A DNA stretch of 64,000 nt from CAIVVT01 sp052145115 (GCA_052145115.1 JBKQPG010000039.1:56820-120819), one strand, 5' to 3'; positions 18,128 to 26,612 are shown, counted from the stretch's first letter. Translations and numbers: made by a program. Notes: a model not told the origin generated them from the letters alone.

Positions 18128-21040
18128 TTACGACGCTTCAAACAGCCGATCGAAGACGCTGCGCGTGCGCTCGCGGATCTGCAACAGCTCCTGGTGCAGC
18201 GGCTGGTCGGCGAGGTGCTCGGGCACCCAGCGGGCGATCAGGCGCGTGAGGGTCTCCAGCGTCTGTTCCGACTGCGGCAGGTCGCCCTCGGTGTGGCCCG
18301 AGATGAGCCGCAGGCCGTGGTCGACGGCGCGGTAAAACGTCGCCGCGTCGGCCAGGAACTGGGCGTCGTTGTGTTCGAGATGGCCCATCTGCTCGACCAC
18401 CTCGATGCGCGCCGGCGTGTTGAGCACTTTGAAAAAAATGCCTGCGCTCTTCAGCCGCAGATACATCAGCGCGAAGTCGATGTCGTAATAACCGCCCGGG
18501 GCGTTCTTCAACGGGCTGGCTTCGCCGTGCTCGCGTTCGATGCGCTCCCGCATCAGGCGCAGCTCCTTGCGCGAGCGCCCGCTCTGCCCGTAGCGCCGCC
18601 AGTCGATCTTCTGCAGCTCGGCCAGAAAGGCGGTGGCGCGTTCCACGTCGCCCGCGACGGCCCGCGATTTCATGTACGCGATCCCCTCCCAGGCCTCGGC
18701 CCTCTGGGCGAAATAGTCGCGGTACGCGCTTTCCGACTGCACCAGCGCCCCGCCCTTGCCGTTGGGCACCAGCCGCGTGTCCACGGCGAACATGGTGCCG
18801 TCGCCCGTGTAGGAGCCCAGCAGTGACACCAGCTTTTCCGCCACCCGCGTCCAGAAGTGCAGCTCCGGCAGGTCCGCGTCCGGCAGAATGAAAATCAGGT
18901 CGGCGTCCGAGCCGAGGTCGAACTCCTGCATCCCCAGCCGTCCCAGCGACACCACCATCAGCTGGCTCCACGGCGAGTATTCCGCCCCCGCCGGCGGATG
19001 GCTCTCGAACACCAGCTTGAGCGCCAGCCGCAGGCACGCTACGATGGCCGCGTCGGCCAGCGCCGAGGCGCGCTCCAGCGTCTCGAACACCGACGCCTGC
19101 AGGCAGATCGATTCGGCCTGGATGCGGAACATCTGCCGCAGGAAAAAGCGCCGGATCTCGCCAACCTCCTCGAGCAGCGGCATCACCTCGCCCAGCGCCA
19201 TCCGCGAGCGGCCGCGCGCCCGCATCGCTCGCAGCTCCTCGAAATAGTCCGGCGTGCGCACCAGTTGTTCGGCGAAATACGGGCTGTGCTGGAAGATGTC
19301 GATCAGGTAGCCGCACAGTACTGCATCGTGGTTCAACGCCCGCAGCCAGTCGTCGCGCCGCACAATGGACTCCAGCAGATGCTCGAAGGCCGCGCGCAAC
19401 CGTCCGAATCGCGCGCGGTTGACGGCCGCGGCGAAGGCCGGCGCCCGCTGGTCCAGCAGGCGCACCAGGTTGCTCGCGCCGGGCGCGCCCGGAAGCGGTT
19501 CGGCGGCCGCCTCCACCGTGGGCTGCCCCGGCACCGCCGCGCGCGGCGCGTAATACGCCGGTTGCTGCGCGTGGATCACCCGCTCATACACCTCCTGCAC
19601 GTGCGCGAAATGCTCGTTGAGCCGGCCCAGCAGCGTCTCCGGCGTCGGATCCTCGCCCAGCAGCATGGCCGGCATCCGCCGCGCCACCAGGTCGAGTTCG
19701 TCCGCCCGCTCCGGCAGCGTGTGCGTCTGCCGGTCATGCGCGAACTGCAGCCGGTGCTCCAGGTGCCGCAGAAACTGGTACGCCCCCGCCAGCCGCGAGT
19801 ATTCCGAGTCCGACAGCAGGTCCTTGTCTCTCAGACGGTTCAACGCCAGCAGCGTGCCCGAGTTGCGCAGCCAGAAGGCCCGCCCGCCGTGGACCCGCTG
19901 CAGGCATTGCACCAGAAACTCGATGTCGCGTATGCCTCCCGGCGCCAGCTTGACGTCAACGCCCCCGCGCCGCTGCCGTGCCGCCAGTTTCTCGCTGATC
20001 CGCTCGCGCGCCTCCGACATCCGCTCGACGGCCGAGAAATCCATGCTCGTCGAATAGATCATCGGCTGCACCCAGTCCAGCAGCGCGCGCCCCAGCTCGG
20101 CGTCGCCCGCCGCGCAGCGCGCCTTGATCAGCATCTGCAGCTCCCAGTCGCGGGCGCGCTTCTCGTAATACTGCTTCGCGCCCTCCAGCGACAGGCACAC
20201 GTCGCCCAGCCGGCCATCGGGCCGCAGCCTCAGATCGACGCGGTAAATCAGCCCCAGGCTGGTGTACGTGCCCAGCAGCTCGGTCAGCCGGTTGGCGACT
20301 TTCTTGTAGAACTCCTTGTTGCTCAGGCCCGGGAGGCCGTCGCTCTCGCCCGCGCCTTGGTACAGGAACATCAGGTCGATGTCCGAGCTGTAATTCAACT
20401 CCCGCCCGCCCAGCTTGCCCAGCGCCAGCACCGCGAATCCGCACCCGCTCCCATCGGCCAGACGCGGCACGCCGAAGCGGCCTTTCAGTTCGTCCCGCAC
20501 CGCGCGGCACGCGGCGTCGATAATCGCGTCGGCCAGGTTGGAGAGTTCCTCGGTGATCTCTGGCAACCCGGCGAAGCCCAGCACGTCGCGCACCAGGATG
20601 CGCAGCAGCTGGCGGCGGCGGAAGCTGGCGAACTTGAGCGGGGCCAGCGCCTCGCTCTCGACGGAGCCGTTCTCCTGGGCCATCCACGCCGCCAGGTCGG
20701 CCTCCATCTCGGGCGTCGAGCGCACCCGGTGCAGGCACCCCGAACTGAGGATCGATACCAGCCAGCCGGGATGGCGCAGCAGCTCCTCGGACAGGAATTC
20801 GCTGGAGGAAAAAACGGCGATCAGCGCCTGCAGGCCGAACGGCGTCCAGGCGATCTGCTGGAACTCGGCCGGATGGGCCTCACAAATCCGCTCCAGCCTC
20901 AGCACGGCGGCCTGCGGATCGGCCGACTGGCTCAGCAGGATCTCCAGCCCCTGCTGCAAATCGGGCGGAATGGAATGCGCCACGGCGGCCAGCGCAAATT
21001 GCGCCCGACTCGAATCGGAGTGCTGGGCTTTCTCTGCCAA
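18128..21040 (-). CDS. glnE: Glutamine synthetase adenylyltransferase/adenylyl-removing enzyme
   Basis: About 970 residues, close to the bifunctional GlnE of E. coli (946). It contains two nucleotidyltransferase halves. One has GKLGGRELNYSSDIDLMFLY (about residues 205-225). The other has SLGRLGMQEFDLGSDADLIF (about residue 705). Each is followed by a helical GlnD-like linker. GlnE adenylylates and de-adenylylates glutamine synthetase in response to PII and glutamine. The frame runs on upstream into the MOSC gene, but that extension is low-complexity shadow sequence. The TTG at 21040 gives the start MAEKAQHSDSS 14 nt after the MOSC stop. An internal GTG is an alternative. Confidence 0.92.
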   Translation of the reverse strand: MAEKAQHSDSSRAQFALAAVAHSIPPDLQQGLEILLSQSADPQAAVLRLERICEAHPAEFQQIAWTPFGLQALIAVFSSSEFLSEELLRHPGWLVSILSSGCLHRVRSTPEMEADLAAWMAQENGSVESEALAPLKFASFRRRQLLRILVRDVLGFAGLPEITEELSNLADAIIDAACRAVRDELKGRFGVPRLADGSGCGFAVLALGKLGGRELNYSSDIDLMFLYQGAGESDGLPGLSNKEFYKKVANRLTELLGTYTSLGLIYRVDLRLRPDGRLGDVCLSLEGAKQYYEKRARDWELQMLIKARCAAGDAELGRALLDWVQPMIYSTSMDFSAVERMSEARERISEKLAARQRRGGVDVKLAPGGIRDIEFLVQCLQRVHGGRAFWLRNSGTLLALNRLRDKDLLSDSEYSRLAGAYQFLRHLEHRLQFAHDRQTHTLPERADELDLVARRMPAMLLGEDPTPETLLGRLNEHFAHVQEVYERVIHAQQPAYYAPRAAVPGQPTVEAAAEPLPGAPGASNLVRLLDQRAPAFAAAVNRARFGRLRAAFEHLLESIVRRDDWLRALNHDAVLCGYLIDIFQHSPYFAEQLVRTPDYFEELRAMRARGRSRMALGEVMPLLEEVGEIRRFFLRQMFRIQAESICLQASVFETLERASALADAAIVACLRLALKLVFESHPPAGAEYSPWSQLMVVSLGRLGMQEFDLGSDADLIFILPDADLPELHFWTRVAEKLVSLLGSYTGDGTMFAVDTRLVPNGKGGALVQSESAYRDYFAQRAEAWEGIAYMKSRAVAGDVERATAFLAELQKIDWRRYGQSGRSRKELRLMRERIEREHGEASPLKNAPGGYYDIDFALMYLRLKSAGIFFKVLNTPARIEVVEQMGHLEHNDAQFLADAATFYRAVDHGLRLISGHTEGDLPQSEQTLETLTRLIARWVPEHLADQPLHQELLQIRERTRSVFDRLFEAS

Positions 21041-21054
21041 ACCGCGCCACCCGG

Positions 21055-21561
21055 TCAGACCGCCTGGTCTGCCAAGGCGATTGTAGCACCCGTGGCGATC
21101 GGTCCCGCGCGCACCACCGCGGCGTAGAAGCCCGCCATGCCCCACACCGGCGAAGTGGGGTCGCCGGCGCGCGCCCGGGCGTCGAACAGGCGCTGCTGGA
21201 TCTGCAGCCCGGGCGCGGTGTTGTACACATCCAGCTTGCTGCACGGCGTGCGCGGCTTGGTCAGCTCGATCAGCGCTCCGCCCACGTAAAACCTCTGCCC
21301 GGCCCTCAGTTGCCGGAAATCGAGGCCCCCGATGGTCAGGTTCTCGCCCAGCGACCCGGCCACGATTGGGTAGCCTTCCCCGCGCAGGATCTCAATGTCC
21401 TCGAGCGAACCCAGCAGCACCGCCCGCCGCGGGCCGCCGTGGTGCACTCGGTCCCCCTGCACGTCCCCCTCAATGCCGAGCGGGGTCACCCACGCTTCCT
21501 CGACCGGGAACTTGGGGACCCCGCCCTTGGAGATATTGATCTGACGGACAACGCCCTGCAC
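21055..21561 (-). CDS. MOSC-domain protein
   Basis: A 168-residue protein that is essentially a single MOSC domain. It has the typical opening VRQINISKGGVPKFPVEEAWV, the GDVQGDRVHHGGPRRAV segment, and the conserved Cys in KPRTPCSKLD that is thought to carry sulfur. MOSC proteins act in molybdenum-cofactor sulfuration or in detoxifying reductions (YiiM-like). It starts at a GTG. It lies directly upstream of glnE with a 14-nt gap, so both are probably transcribed together, although no functional link is known. Confidence 0.85.
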   Translation of the reverse strand: MQGVVRQINISKGGVPKFPVEEAWVTPLGIEGDVQGDRVHHGGPRRAVLLGSLEDIEILRGEGYPIVAGSLGENLTIGGLDFRQLRAGQRFYVGGALIELTKPRTPCSKLDVYNTAPGLQIQQRLFDARARAGDPTSPVWGMAGFYAAVVRAGPIATGATIALADQAV

Positions 21562-21761
21562 AACGACAGGTTATCAAGGCCTGCTCACACTACGCAGAAA
21601 TCGGGAAAACGGCGCGCGTCCCTCCGCACTTGCGGCGAAAACCGCCTCAGCCTTCGTTGTCGTCCTCGCCTTGGGATGGCCAAAGTCATCGTCCTCCGCC
21701 TCGCCCGAGGCGCTTTTCGCGCGCCACGCCATCCGTTCGGGTAGTGGGAACAGGCCCTGGA

Positions 21762-22115
21762 TTACCGGTTCCCCAGGTTCAGCACGAACAGGCCGCAGAA
21801 AATCAGAGCCAGACCCACGCATTTGCGGCGGGTCAGCAATTCGCCGAAAAACAGCCGCGACCACAGCAGTGTCCAGACGTAGCCCAGCGAGACCATCGGG
21901 AACAGGATCGACAGTTCTCCCTGGCGCAACCCGATGTAGTAGAAGACGAATGAAATCAGGTACATTGCCACGCCCGCACCCAGCCGCCAGTTGAGCAGCA
22001 GCGTTTTCCAGTCGCGGTGCAGCCGGCCCGCGCCCCACTTCAGGAACACGGCGCCGAACGAGCCCAGAAACGACGCTAGAAAGACCCACAGAATGGACAC
22101 CAGGGGCGTTTTCAT
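21762..22115 (-). CDS. SMR/EamA-half membrane transporter, subunit 2
   Basis: A 117-residue, four-segment membrane protein (LVSILWVFLASFLGSFGAVFL; MYLISFVFYYIGLRQGELSILFPM; VWTLLWSRLFFGE; VGLALIFCGLFVLNLG). It belongs to the small multidrug resistance-like family. Its ATG overlaps the TGA of the preceding SMR-like gene (ATGA), so the two are translationally coupled and probably form a heterodimer, as in EbrAB or ArnEF-type pairs. The cargo could be a drug cation, a polyprenyl-linked sugar or a polyamine. The 200 bp beyond the stop (21562-21761) contain no gene I can support. Confidence 0.8.
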   Translation of the reverse strand: MKTPLVSILWVFLASFLGSFGAVFLKWGAGRLHRDWKTLLLNWRLGAGVAMYLISFVFYYIGLRQGELSILFPMVSLGYVWTLLWSRLFFGELLTRRKCVGLALIFCGLFVLNLGNR

Positions 22116-22537
22116 CGCTTGTTCCGCTCCATGCCCAGCAGCGCCACGCCGCTGCAGATCAGCGCCACGCCGACCACCTTGCCGGCGTTCAGCGACTCGT
22201 GGAAGACGAGCGCGCTGAGCGCCACCACCCACACATAGGTCAGCGAGATCACGGGGTACAGCAGGCTCAGTTCGCCGTCCCGGAGCGCCAGGATCAGCAG
22301 CAACGTGCTGGCGCCATAGCAGGTCAGGCCCGCCCACAGAGGGTAATTGGTCAGCAGCGCCGTCAGGCTGAGGCGGCCGGAGGCGCTGAACATGGCGTGG
22401 GTGGTGCTGGTCTTAATCAGGAACTGCGCCGCCACTCCGAACAGCGTGCACAGGAAGACCAGTGTGAGGGACTGCCGGTGGGAGAAGCGGAACGGCGCGG
22501 CGGGTTGCGCCAGGCTGGGCGGCTGCGGGCGCGGCAT
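22112..22537 (-). CDS. SMR/EamA-half membrane transporter, subunit 1
   Basis: A 141-residue partner of the following gene. After a Pro-rich cytoplasmic N terminus there are four membrane segments (LTLVFLCTLFGVAAQFLIK; YPLWAGLTCYGASTLLLILAL; VWVVALSALVFHES; VVGVALICSGVALLG). The motif LRDGELSLLYPVISLTYVW parallels LRQGELSILFPMVSLGYVW in its partner, showing the pair arose by duplication. Its stop overlaps the next start by 4 nt, and it begins 2 nt after the Asp-box gene, giving a three-gene operon. Confidence 0.8.
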   Translation of the reverse strand: MPRPQPPSLAQPAAPFRFSHRQSLTLVFLCTLFGVAAQFLIKTSTTHAMFSASGRLSLTALLTNYPLWAGLTCYGASTLLLILALRDGELSLLYPVISLTYVWVVALSALVFHESLNAGKVVGVALICSGVALLGMERNKR

Positions 22538-22539
22538 GG

Positions 22540-23412
22540 CTAGTAGTTTACCTGTCCAGGAGCCGCCGGTTCAGCCGCGACCGGCGCTGGCGCTGGACGG
22601 CACGCCCCGGCCGCCACGGCAAACTCGGCCGCCTTGCGCCACGCCTCTCCCTGGCGCCGCTCTATGCGCAGGGCTTTGGAGGCGGCAGCGACCGAAATGC
22701 GCCAGTCGGCCGCCGGCGCGACAGCCGTGATGCGGGGCCGCGTCGCGCCTGTTTCCCGCACTGTCCATGCATCGCCTCCGGTCATCGATTCGAGAATCTC
22801 GTAACGCCCGGCGCCGGGCCGCCCCCGATCCACCTCCACGGCGCCCTGCGTTGCCGATTCGAAGTGCAGGCTCTCGATCAGCCCCACCGCGCCGTCCTCG
22901 AACAACGGCAGGCGCTTCCAGCTCTGGCCTCCATCCGTGGTGCGCAACAGGAACGGGTCCCGCGCCAGCGAACCCGCTGACCGCCCCGCCACGTACCCCG
23001 TGGCCGCGTCGGGGAATTGCATCTGGTCCAGCGCCACGCGGCGCATCCGCGCCTGCGCCTCGCTCCACGTCCGGCCCTGGTCCGCGCTCACCAGCAACAC
23101 CGACCACAGCGTCTCCGTCTCGGTATGAAAGTCACCGGCGATGAAGACCTTCGCACCTGCCGCCTCAATCGAGGCCAGTTCCAGGTACAGCGGGCACGGT
23201 TCCTCCGCGCTGCAGATCAGGCCGAAGTCGTTCAATTCCGCGTCGGCGCAGGCGGCCTGGAGCACGATCGGCTGGCCCGAGTAGTTGTAGACGGGCGGCG
23301 CGGGCGCTGCCGCAGGCGCGGGAACGACTTCCGGCGGCGGCGCCGGCGGCGTCTGCCCCCTCGCCATCCCGGCCGTCAACGTGCAGGCGAGCATAAGCAT
23401 CCACGGGCGCAC
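22540..23412 (-). CDS. Exported Asp-box (BNR/Ycf48-like) repeat protein
   Basis: 290 residues. A signal peptide (MLMLACTLTAGMARG) is followed by a Pro/Ala-rich linker and a beta-propeller-like part with Asp-box motifs SADQGRTWSE and TTDGGQSWKR. Such repeats occur in sialidase-like propellers and Ycf48-type assembly factors; two or three recognisable boxes in about 200 residues would be an incomplete propeller. No catalytic residues are evident. The GTG at 23412 is preferred because TAGAAT lies 7 nt before it; the ATG at 23400 is an alternative. It is the first gene of an operon with the two SMR-like proteins. Confidence 0.7.
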   Translation of the reverse strand: MRPWMLMLACTLTAGMARGQTPPAPPPEVVPAPAAAPAPPVYNYSGQPIVLQAACADAELNDFGLICSAEEPCPLYLELASIEAAGAKVFIAGDFHTETETLWSVLLVSADQGRTWSEAQARMRRVALDQMQFPDAATGYVAGRSAGSLARDPFLLRTTDGGQSWKRLPLFEDGAVGLIESLHFESATQGAVEVDRGRPGAGRYEILESMTGGDAWTVRETGATRPRITAVAPAADWRISVAAASKALRIERRQGEAWRKAAEFAVAAGACRPAPAPVAAEPAAPGQVNY

Positions 23413-23419
23413 GAAGCTG

Positions 23420-23425
23420 ATTCTA
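23420..23425 (-). promoter_or_regulatory. -10 box TAGAAT before the Asp-box gene
   Basis: On the minus strand TAGAAT is followed by 7 nt and the GTG start, with no ribosome-binding site, suggesting a leaderless message. Confidence 0.4.
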
Positions 23426-23468
23426 GCGGGTCTGAATGACGAACAGACGAATGTCGGCGGGCCGGGGT

Positions 23469-23497
23469 TTGCAGTCCGGTTTCCGCTTCGCTACACT
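23469..23497 (+). promoter_or_regulatory. Candidate sigma-70 promoter of rplU-rpmA
   Basis: TTGCAG (23469-23474), 17-nt spacer, TACACT (23492-23497). Transcription from here would give a leader of about 100 nt before rplU, enough for the autoregulation common for L21 operons, though I see no defined leader structure. Confidence 0.4.
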
Positions 23498-23607
23498 GGT
23501 TGGTTGTCGCCCCGCGCGCGACGGGCGTTCGCGTGCCTGTCGGGTGGGTGGGATGTCCTCCCGGATCGCTCCCCTAAAGCCCCGGTGAATTTCAAAGGAA
23601 TACGAAC

Positions 23608-23919
23608 ATGTACGCAGTTATCCAAACGGGCGGCAAGCAATATCGAGTGGCCCCCGGCGACACTCTACAGGTGGAAAAGCTGGCCGGCGAGGCCGGCGCG
23701 GCGGTGGAATTCGGCACGGTTCTGGCGGTCGGCACCGATTCCGGCGAGCTGCTCACGGGCGATGCGGCGGCGGCGGCCAAGGTCAAGGCCTCCATCGCCA
23801 AGCAGGGCCGCGGTGACAAGGAACTGGTGTTCAAGTTTCGCCGCAAGAAGCAGTACAAGCGGACGATCGGTCACCGGCAGGCGCTGACCACGGTCAAGAT
23901 CGAAGAGATACTGGCCTGA
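23608..23919 (+). CDS. rplU: 50S ribosomal protein L21
   Basis: 103 residues, the normal length. It begins MYAVIQTGGKQYRV and contains KFRRKKQYKRTIGHRQ, the L21 signature. L21 binds 23S rRNA in the large subunit. AAAGGA precedes the ATG. It is followed after 16 nt by rpmA, the usual L21-L27 operon, with obgE further down. Confidence 0.98.
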   Translation: MYAVIQTGGKQYRVAPGDTLQVEKLAGEAGAAVEFGTVLAVGTDSGELLTGDAAAAAKVKASIAKQGRGDKELVFKFRRKKQYKRTIGHRQALTTVKIEEILA

Positions 23920-23935
23920 GGGGCAAGGGGGAGTT

Positions 23936-24196
23936 ATGGCACATAAGAAAGGTCTTGGCAGTTCCAAAAACGGGCGCGATTCCAACGCCCAGCGTCTGGG
24001 GATCAAGCTGTTCAGCGGCCAGGTGGTTTCGGGCGGATCGATTATCGTGCGGCAGCGCGGCACGCGTTACAAGCCGGGCGAGAATGTGGGCGTGGGCAAT
24101 GACGACACGCTGTTCGCCAAGGTCGACGGCAAGGTGGAGTGGCGCGACCGGGGCCGCATGGGCAAGTACGTCCGCATCGTGCCCTTTGAAGCCTGA
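23936..24196 (+). CDS. rpmA: 50S ribosomal protein L27
   Basis: 86 residues, beginning MAHKKGLGSSKNGRDSNAQRLG, the very conserved flexible N terminus that reaches the peptidyl-transferase centre. There is no Firmicutes-type cleavable extension. GGGGGAG precedes the ATG. It is second in the rplU-rpmA operon and is followed by a terminator hairpin before obgE. Confidence 0.98.
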   Translation: MAHKKGLGSSKNGRDSNAQRLGIKLFSGQVVSGGSIIVRQRGTRYKPGENVGVGNDDTLFAKVDGKVEWRDRGRMGKYVRIVPFEA

Positions 24197-24223
24197 CGCG
24201 GCGCGCACGTGAACTGTTCTTGA

Positions 24224-24260
24224 GGCCGCCCAGGGCTTCGGCTCGGGCGGCCTTTGTGTT
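24224..24260 (+). terminator. Terminator between rpmA and obgE
   Basis: GGCCGCCC (24224-24231) pairs with GGGCGGCC (24245-24252) over a 13-nt loop and is followed by TTTGTGTTT. It would reduce read-through from the abundant ribosomal-protein message into obgE. Confidence 0.65.
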
Positions 24261-24301
24261 TGTTGAGCCTGTGTCCTGTTAAGGGTCGGGATTCCCAGCC
24301 T

Positions 24302-25414
24302 ATGTTTGTCGACGAAGTCATCATCCGCTTGAAGGCCGGCGACGGCGGCGACGGGTGCCTGGCGTTCCGCCGCGAGAAGTTCGTTCCCAAGGGCGGTCCC
24401 AGCGGCGGCGACGGTGGACGGGGCGGCGACATCGTTCTGGTGGCCAACCGCAACTACAACACATTGCTGCACTTCCGGTTTAACCCGGAGCATAAAGCCG
24501 AGCGCGGGCGGCACGGCGAAGGCAGCAACCGCAGCGGCCACAACGGCGCGCACACCGAGTTGCCCGTGCCCGTGGGCACTGTGGCCTGGGACTGGGACAA
24601 GGGCCAACAACTGCACGACTTCGTCGAGCACGGCGACCGCTACATCGTGTGCCATGGCGGGCGCGGCGGGCGCGGCAACCAACACTTTGCCAGCTCGACC
24701 AACCAGGCGCCGACCAAGCACGAGCCCGGCCGGCCCGGTTGGGAGCGCCGCATCCGCCTGGAACTGAAGCTGTTAGCCGACGTCGGCCTGGTTGGATTCC
24801 CGAACGCGGGCAAGTCCACGCTGATTTCGCGCATCTCGGCCGCGCGGCCCAAGATCGCCGACTATCCGTTCACCACGCTGGAACCGAACCTGGGCGTGGT
24901 GCAGGCGGGCGACGAGCGGACGTTTGTAGTGGCCGACATTCCGGGGCTGATCGAGGGCGCGCACGAAGGCCACGGCCTGGGCGACCGCTTCCTGCGGCAC
25001 ATCGAGCGCACCGGCCTGCTGCTGCATCTGGTGGATGTCAGCGGAGCGAGCGGCCGCGACCCGGCGCACGATTTCGATGTGATCCTAAGCGAGCTGGCGA
25101 GCTTCAGTCCGGCGCTGGCGCGGAAGCCGATGTTCGTCGCGGCCAACAAGATGGATGTGGCGCAGGACCCCAAGCTGGTGCGCCGCATCGCCGCCAAGGC
25201 CGCCCGACGCAAAATGCCCTTCTTCAAGATCTCCGCCGTCACCGGCGCGGGCGTCCCGGAACTCGTCCGCGCCATGGCCGACGCCGTCGCCGCGCGGCGG
25301 CAGGAGACGGTTGTCACGGCTGGCTCGGCCGCGCCGGCCGCGGGGGCCGAGGACGCATCGGAGGGCGCGCAAGCGAGTACTCCCCAATCCCCTTCCCCTG
25401 AGACTGACGTCTGA
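24302..25414 (+). CDS. obgE: Obg-family GTPase
   Basis: 370 residues. The N-terminal Obg fold is glycine-rich (LKAGDGGDGCLAFRREKFVPKGG begins it). The G domain has G1 GFPNAGKST, G3 DIPGLIEGAHEG and G4 NKMD. A short Ala/Pro-rich tail follows. Obg binds the large ribosomal subunit and couples ribosome maturation to (p)ppGpp and growth. The ATG at 24302 gives the canonical start MFVDEVIIRLKAGDGG; an upstream extension of the frame is discarded. Its position after rplU-rpmA is conserved in most bacteria. Confidence 0.97.
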   Translation: MFVDEVIIRLKAGDGGDGCLAFRREKFVPKGGPSGGDGGRGGDIVLVANRNYNTLLHFRFNPEHKAERGRHGEGSNRSGHNGAHTELPVPVGTVAWDWDKGQQLHDFVEHGDRYIVCHGGRGGRGNQHFASSTNQAPTKHEPGRPGWERRIRLELKLLADVGLVGFPNAGKSTLISRISAARPKIADYPFTTLEPNLGVVQAGDERTFVVADIPGLIEGAHEGHGLGDRFLRHIERTGLLLHLVDVSGASGRDPAHDFDVILSELASFSPALARKPMFVAANKMDVAQDPKLVRRIAAKAARRKMPFFKISAVTGAGVPELVRAMADAVAARRQETVVTAGSAAPAAGAEDASEGAQASTPQSPSPETDV

Positions 25415-25450
25415 CATCGGGGTGGGCGGTACCTGGCGGGTCGGCACGAA

Positions 25451-25476
25451 GCAGCGCGCTTTCCCACGCTGCCTTT
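25451..25476 (+). terminator. Weak terminator hairpin after obgE
   Basis: GCAGCG (25451-25456) pairs with CGCTGC (25467-25472), followed by CTTT. The T tract is short. Confidence 0.35.
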
Positions 25477-25490
25477 GAGTCTGGAAACAC

Positions 25491-26366
25491 CTAAACCGGC
25501 TTGTAGCGTGTAGCGAGTAACCGCGTCGCTCCGCTGAGGTCGATGTCGGCGACGAGTAGTCCTTCCTGGCCGTACGGCTGGAAGCACAGCAGCGTCCCGT
25601 CGGGCCGGACGACGGCAGAGGTCGTCGGCGACTCGCCGCAGGCGTAGTTGACGGTCGCGAACCAGCACGTGTTCTCCGCCGCGCGGCACAGCGCGGCCTT
25701 CTCGTGGAACGTGTTCGACGGGTGGGCGAAGCTCTGAGGACGGTAGCTGCCGGGCTCGGGCGGGTGGTAGTGCGGGTGGAACACCAGTTGCGCGCCGTGC
25801 CGCGCGGCCCAGCGCACCGTCTCGGGGTAGCGCCAGCCCTCGTGGCAGATCGCGACCCCGAAGGTCAGCGGCCCGGCCTGAAAAACCCGCCGCCCGTTGC
25901 CGGGCGTGTAGAGGCCGTCCTCGGAGGGGTCGATCTGGACTTTGTCCTGGAAGCCGGCGAGGCTGCCATCCCGGTCGATCACCAGCACCGTCGCCAGCAG
26001 GGAGCCATCCACGATGCGTTCGGTGCCCAGAACCACCCCGACCGAGGCCTGCCCCGACGCCTTCGCAATATCACGCCAAGCGCGCTCAAGGAACGCCGCA
26101 TCCGGCGGCGGCGGTTCATGCCCCAACCCCCGGTAGCCGGGAACGTAGCACTCCGGGAAGCAGATCACCTCCGCGCCCGCGCGCGATGCTTCGGCGATAG
26201 CCTGGCAGGCCAGCGCCACCGACTCCTCCGGCGACTCCGCGTAGCGGATGTTGGCGAGTGCGATCCGAACACTGTTCAGCTCTAGGTCCAGATTCTTCCC
26301 CTCGCCGTTTGACACGCGGCCGGCAGTCGGTGACGGGCACTCACCGGAATCATCACTTCTCATCAT
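25491..26366 (-). CDS. Carbon-nitrogen hydrolase (nitrilase superfamily)
   Basis: About 291 residues. The Glu-Lys-Cys triad is complete: Glu72 in CFPECYVPGYRG, Lys142 in FQDKVQIDP and Cys174 in VAICHEGWRYPE. It is a cytoplasmic amidase or carbamoylase type of enzyme; the substrate class cannot be assigned. The N terminus is uncertain: two adjacent ATGs at 26366/26363 start a poorly conserved 30-residue lead before VRIALANIRYAE, and a GTG within it could be the true start. A repeat-rich non-coding island lies directly upstream. A second nitrilase-family gene is found at 47 kb beside a related repeat. Confidence 0.82.
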   Translation of the reverse strand: MMRSDDSGECPSPTAGRVSNGEGKNLDLELNSVRIALANIRYAESPEESVALACQAIAEASRAGAEVICFPECYVPGYRGLGHEPPPPDAAFLERAWRDIAKASGQASVGVVLGTERIVDGSLLATVLVIDRDGSLAGFQDKVQIDPSEDGLYTPGNGRRVFQAGPLTFGVAICHEGWRYPETVRWAARHGAQLVFHPHYHPPEPGSYRPQSFAHPSNTFHEKAALCRAAENTCWFATVNYACGESPTTSAVVRPDGTLLCFQPYGQEGLLVADIDLSGATRLLATRYKPV

Positions 26367-26420
26367 TATGGGAACAACCGAAAGCGTAGTCGATGGTTTG
26401 CGAAAAACATTTTTGGAGGA

Positions 26421-26493
26421 ACAAAGCCAATTTCGAACAACCCCTATCCCATGTTGAGGATACACCCCATGTCAAGATGCGAAAATGAGGCGA
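26421..26493 (+). repeat. Dispersed repeat A, copy 1
   Basis: Aligns over about 73 nt with 48131-48203. Shared blocks include ACAAAGCCAATTTCG, TTGAGGATACACCC and GTCAAG followed by CGAAAA. Copy 1 lies upstream of one nitrilase gene; copy 2 lies downstream of the other. Confidence 0.8.
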
Positions 26494-26515
26494 AAACAGC
26501 GGCCGGAATGGGCGA

Positions 26516-26561
26516 TTCGACAGAATTCGACAGTAGTGTCGGGAAGTGTCGAAAAGTGTCG
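26516..26561. repeat. Helically phased inverted array of TGTCG motifs
   Basis: TTCGACA begins at 26516 and 26526. The inverted motif GTGTCG begins at 26536, 26546 and 26556. All five are spaced exactly 10 bp apart. The centre is a perfect CGACA-N4-TGTCG inverted repeat (26528-26541). Further unphased copies occur at 26696, 26701, 26710 and 26799. Confidence 0.75.
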
Positions 26562-26612
26562 CATTCTGTGGGGTGGGTGAAGGCTCCTCCCCGAGCGGTC
26601 GGAGTAGCTCCT

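Noticed and set aside
18857..21127. Long plus-strand open frame opposite glnE
   Set aside because: High GC keeps antisense frames open; the frame is Arg/Gln-rich with no family features, while the minus strand encodes a clear GlnE.
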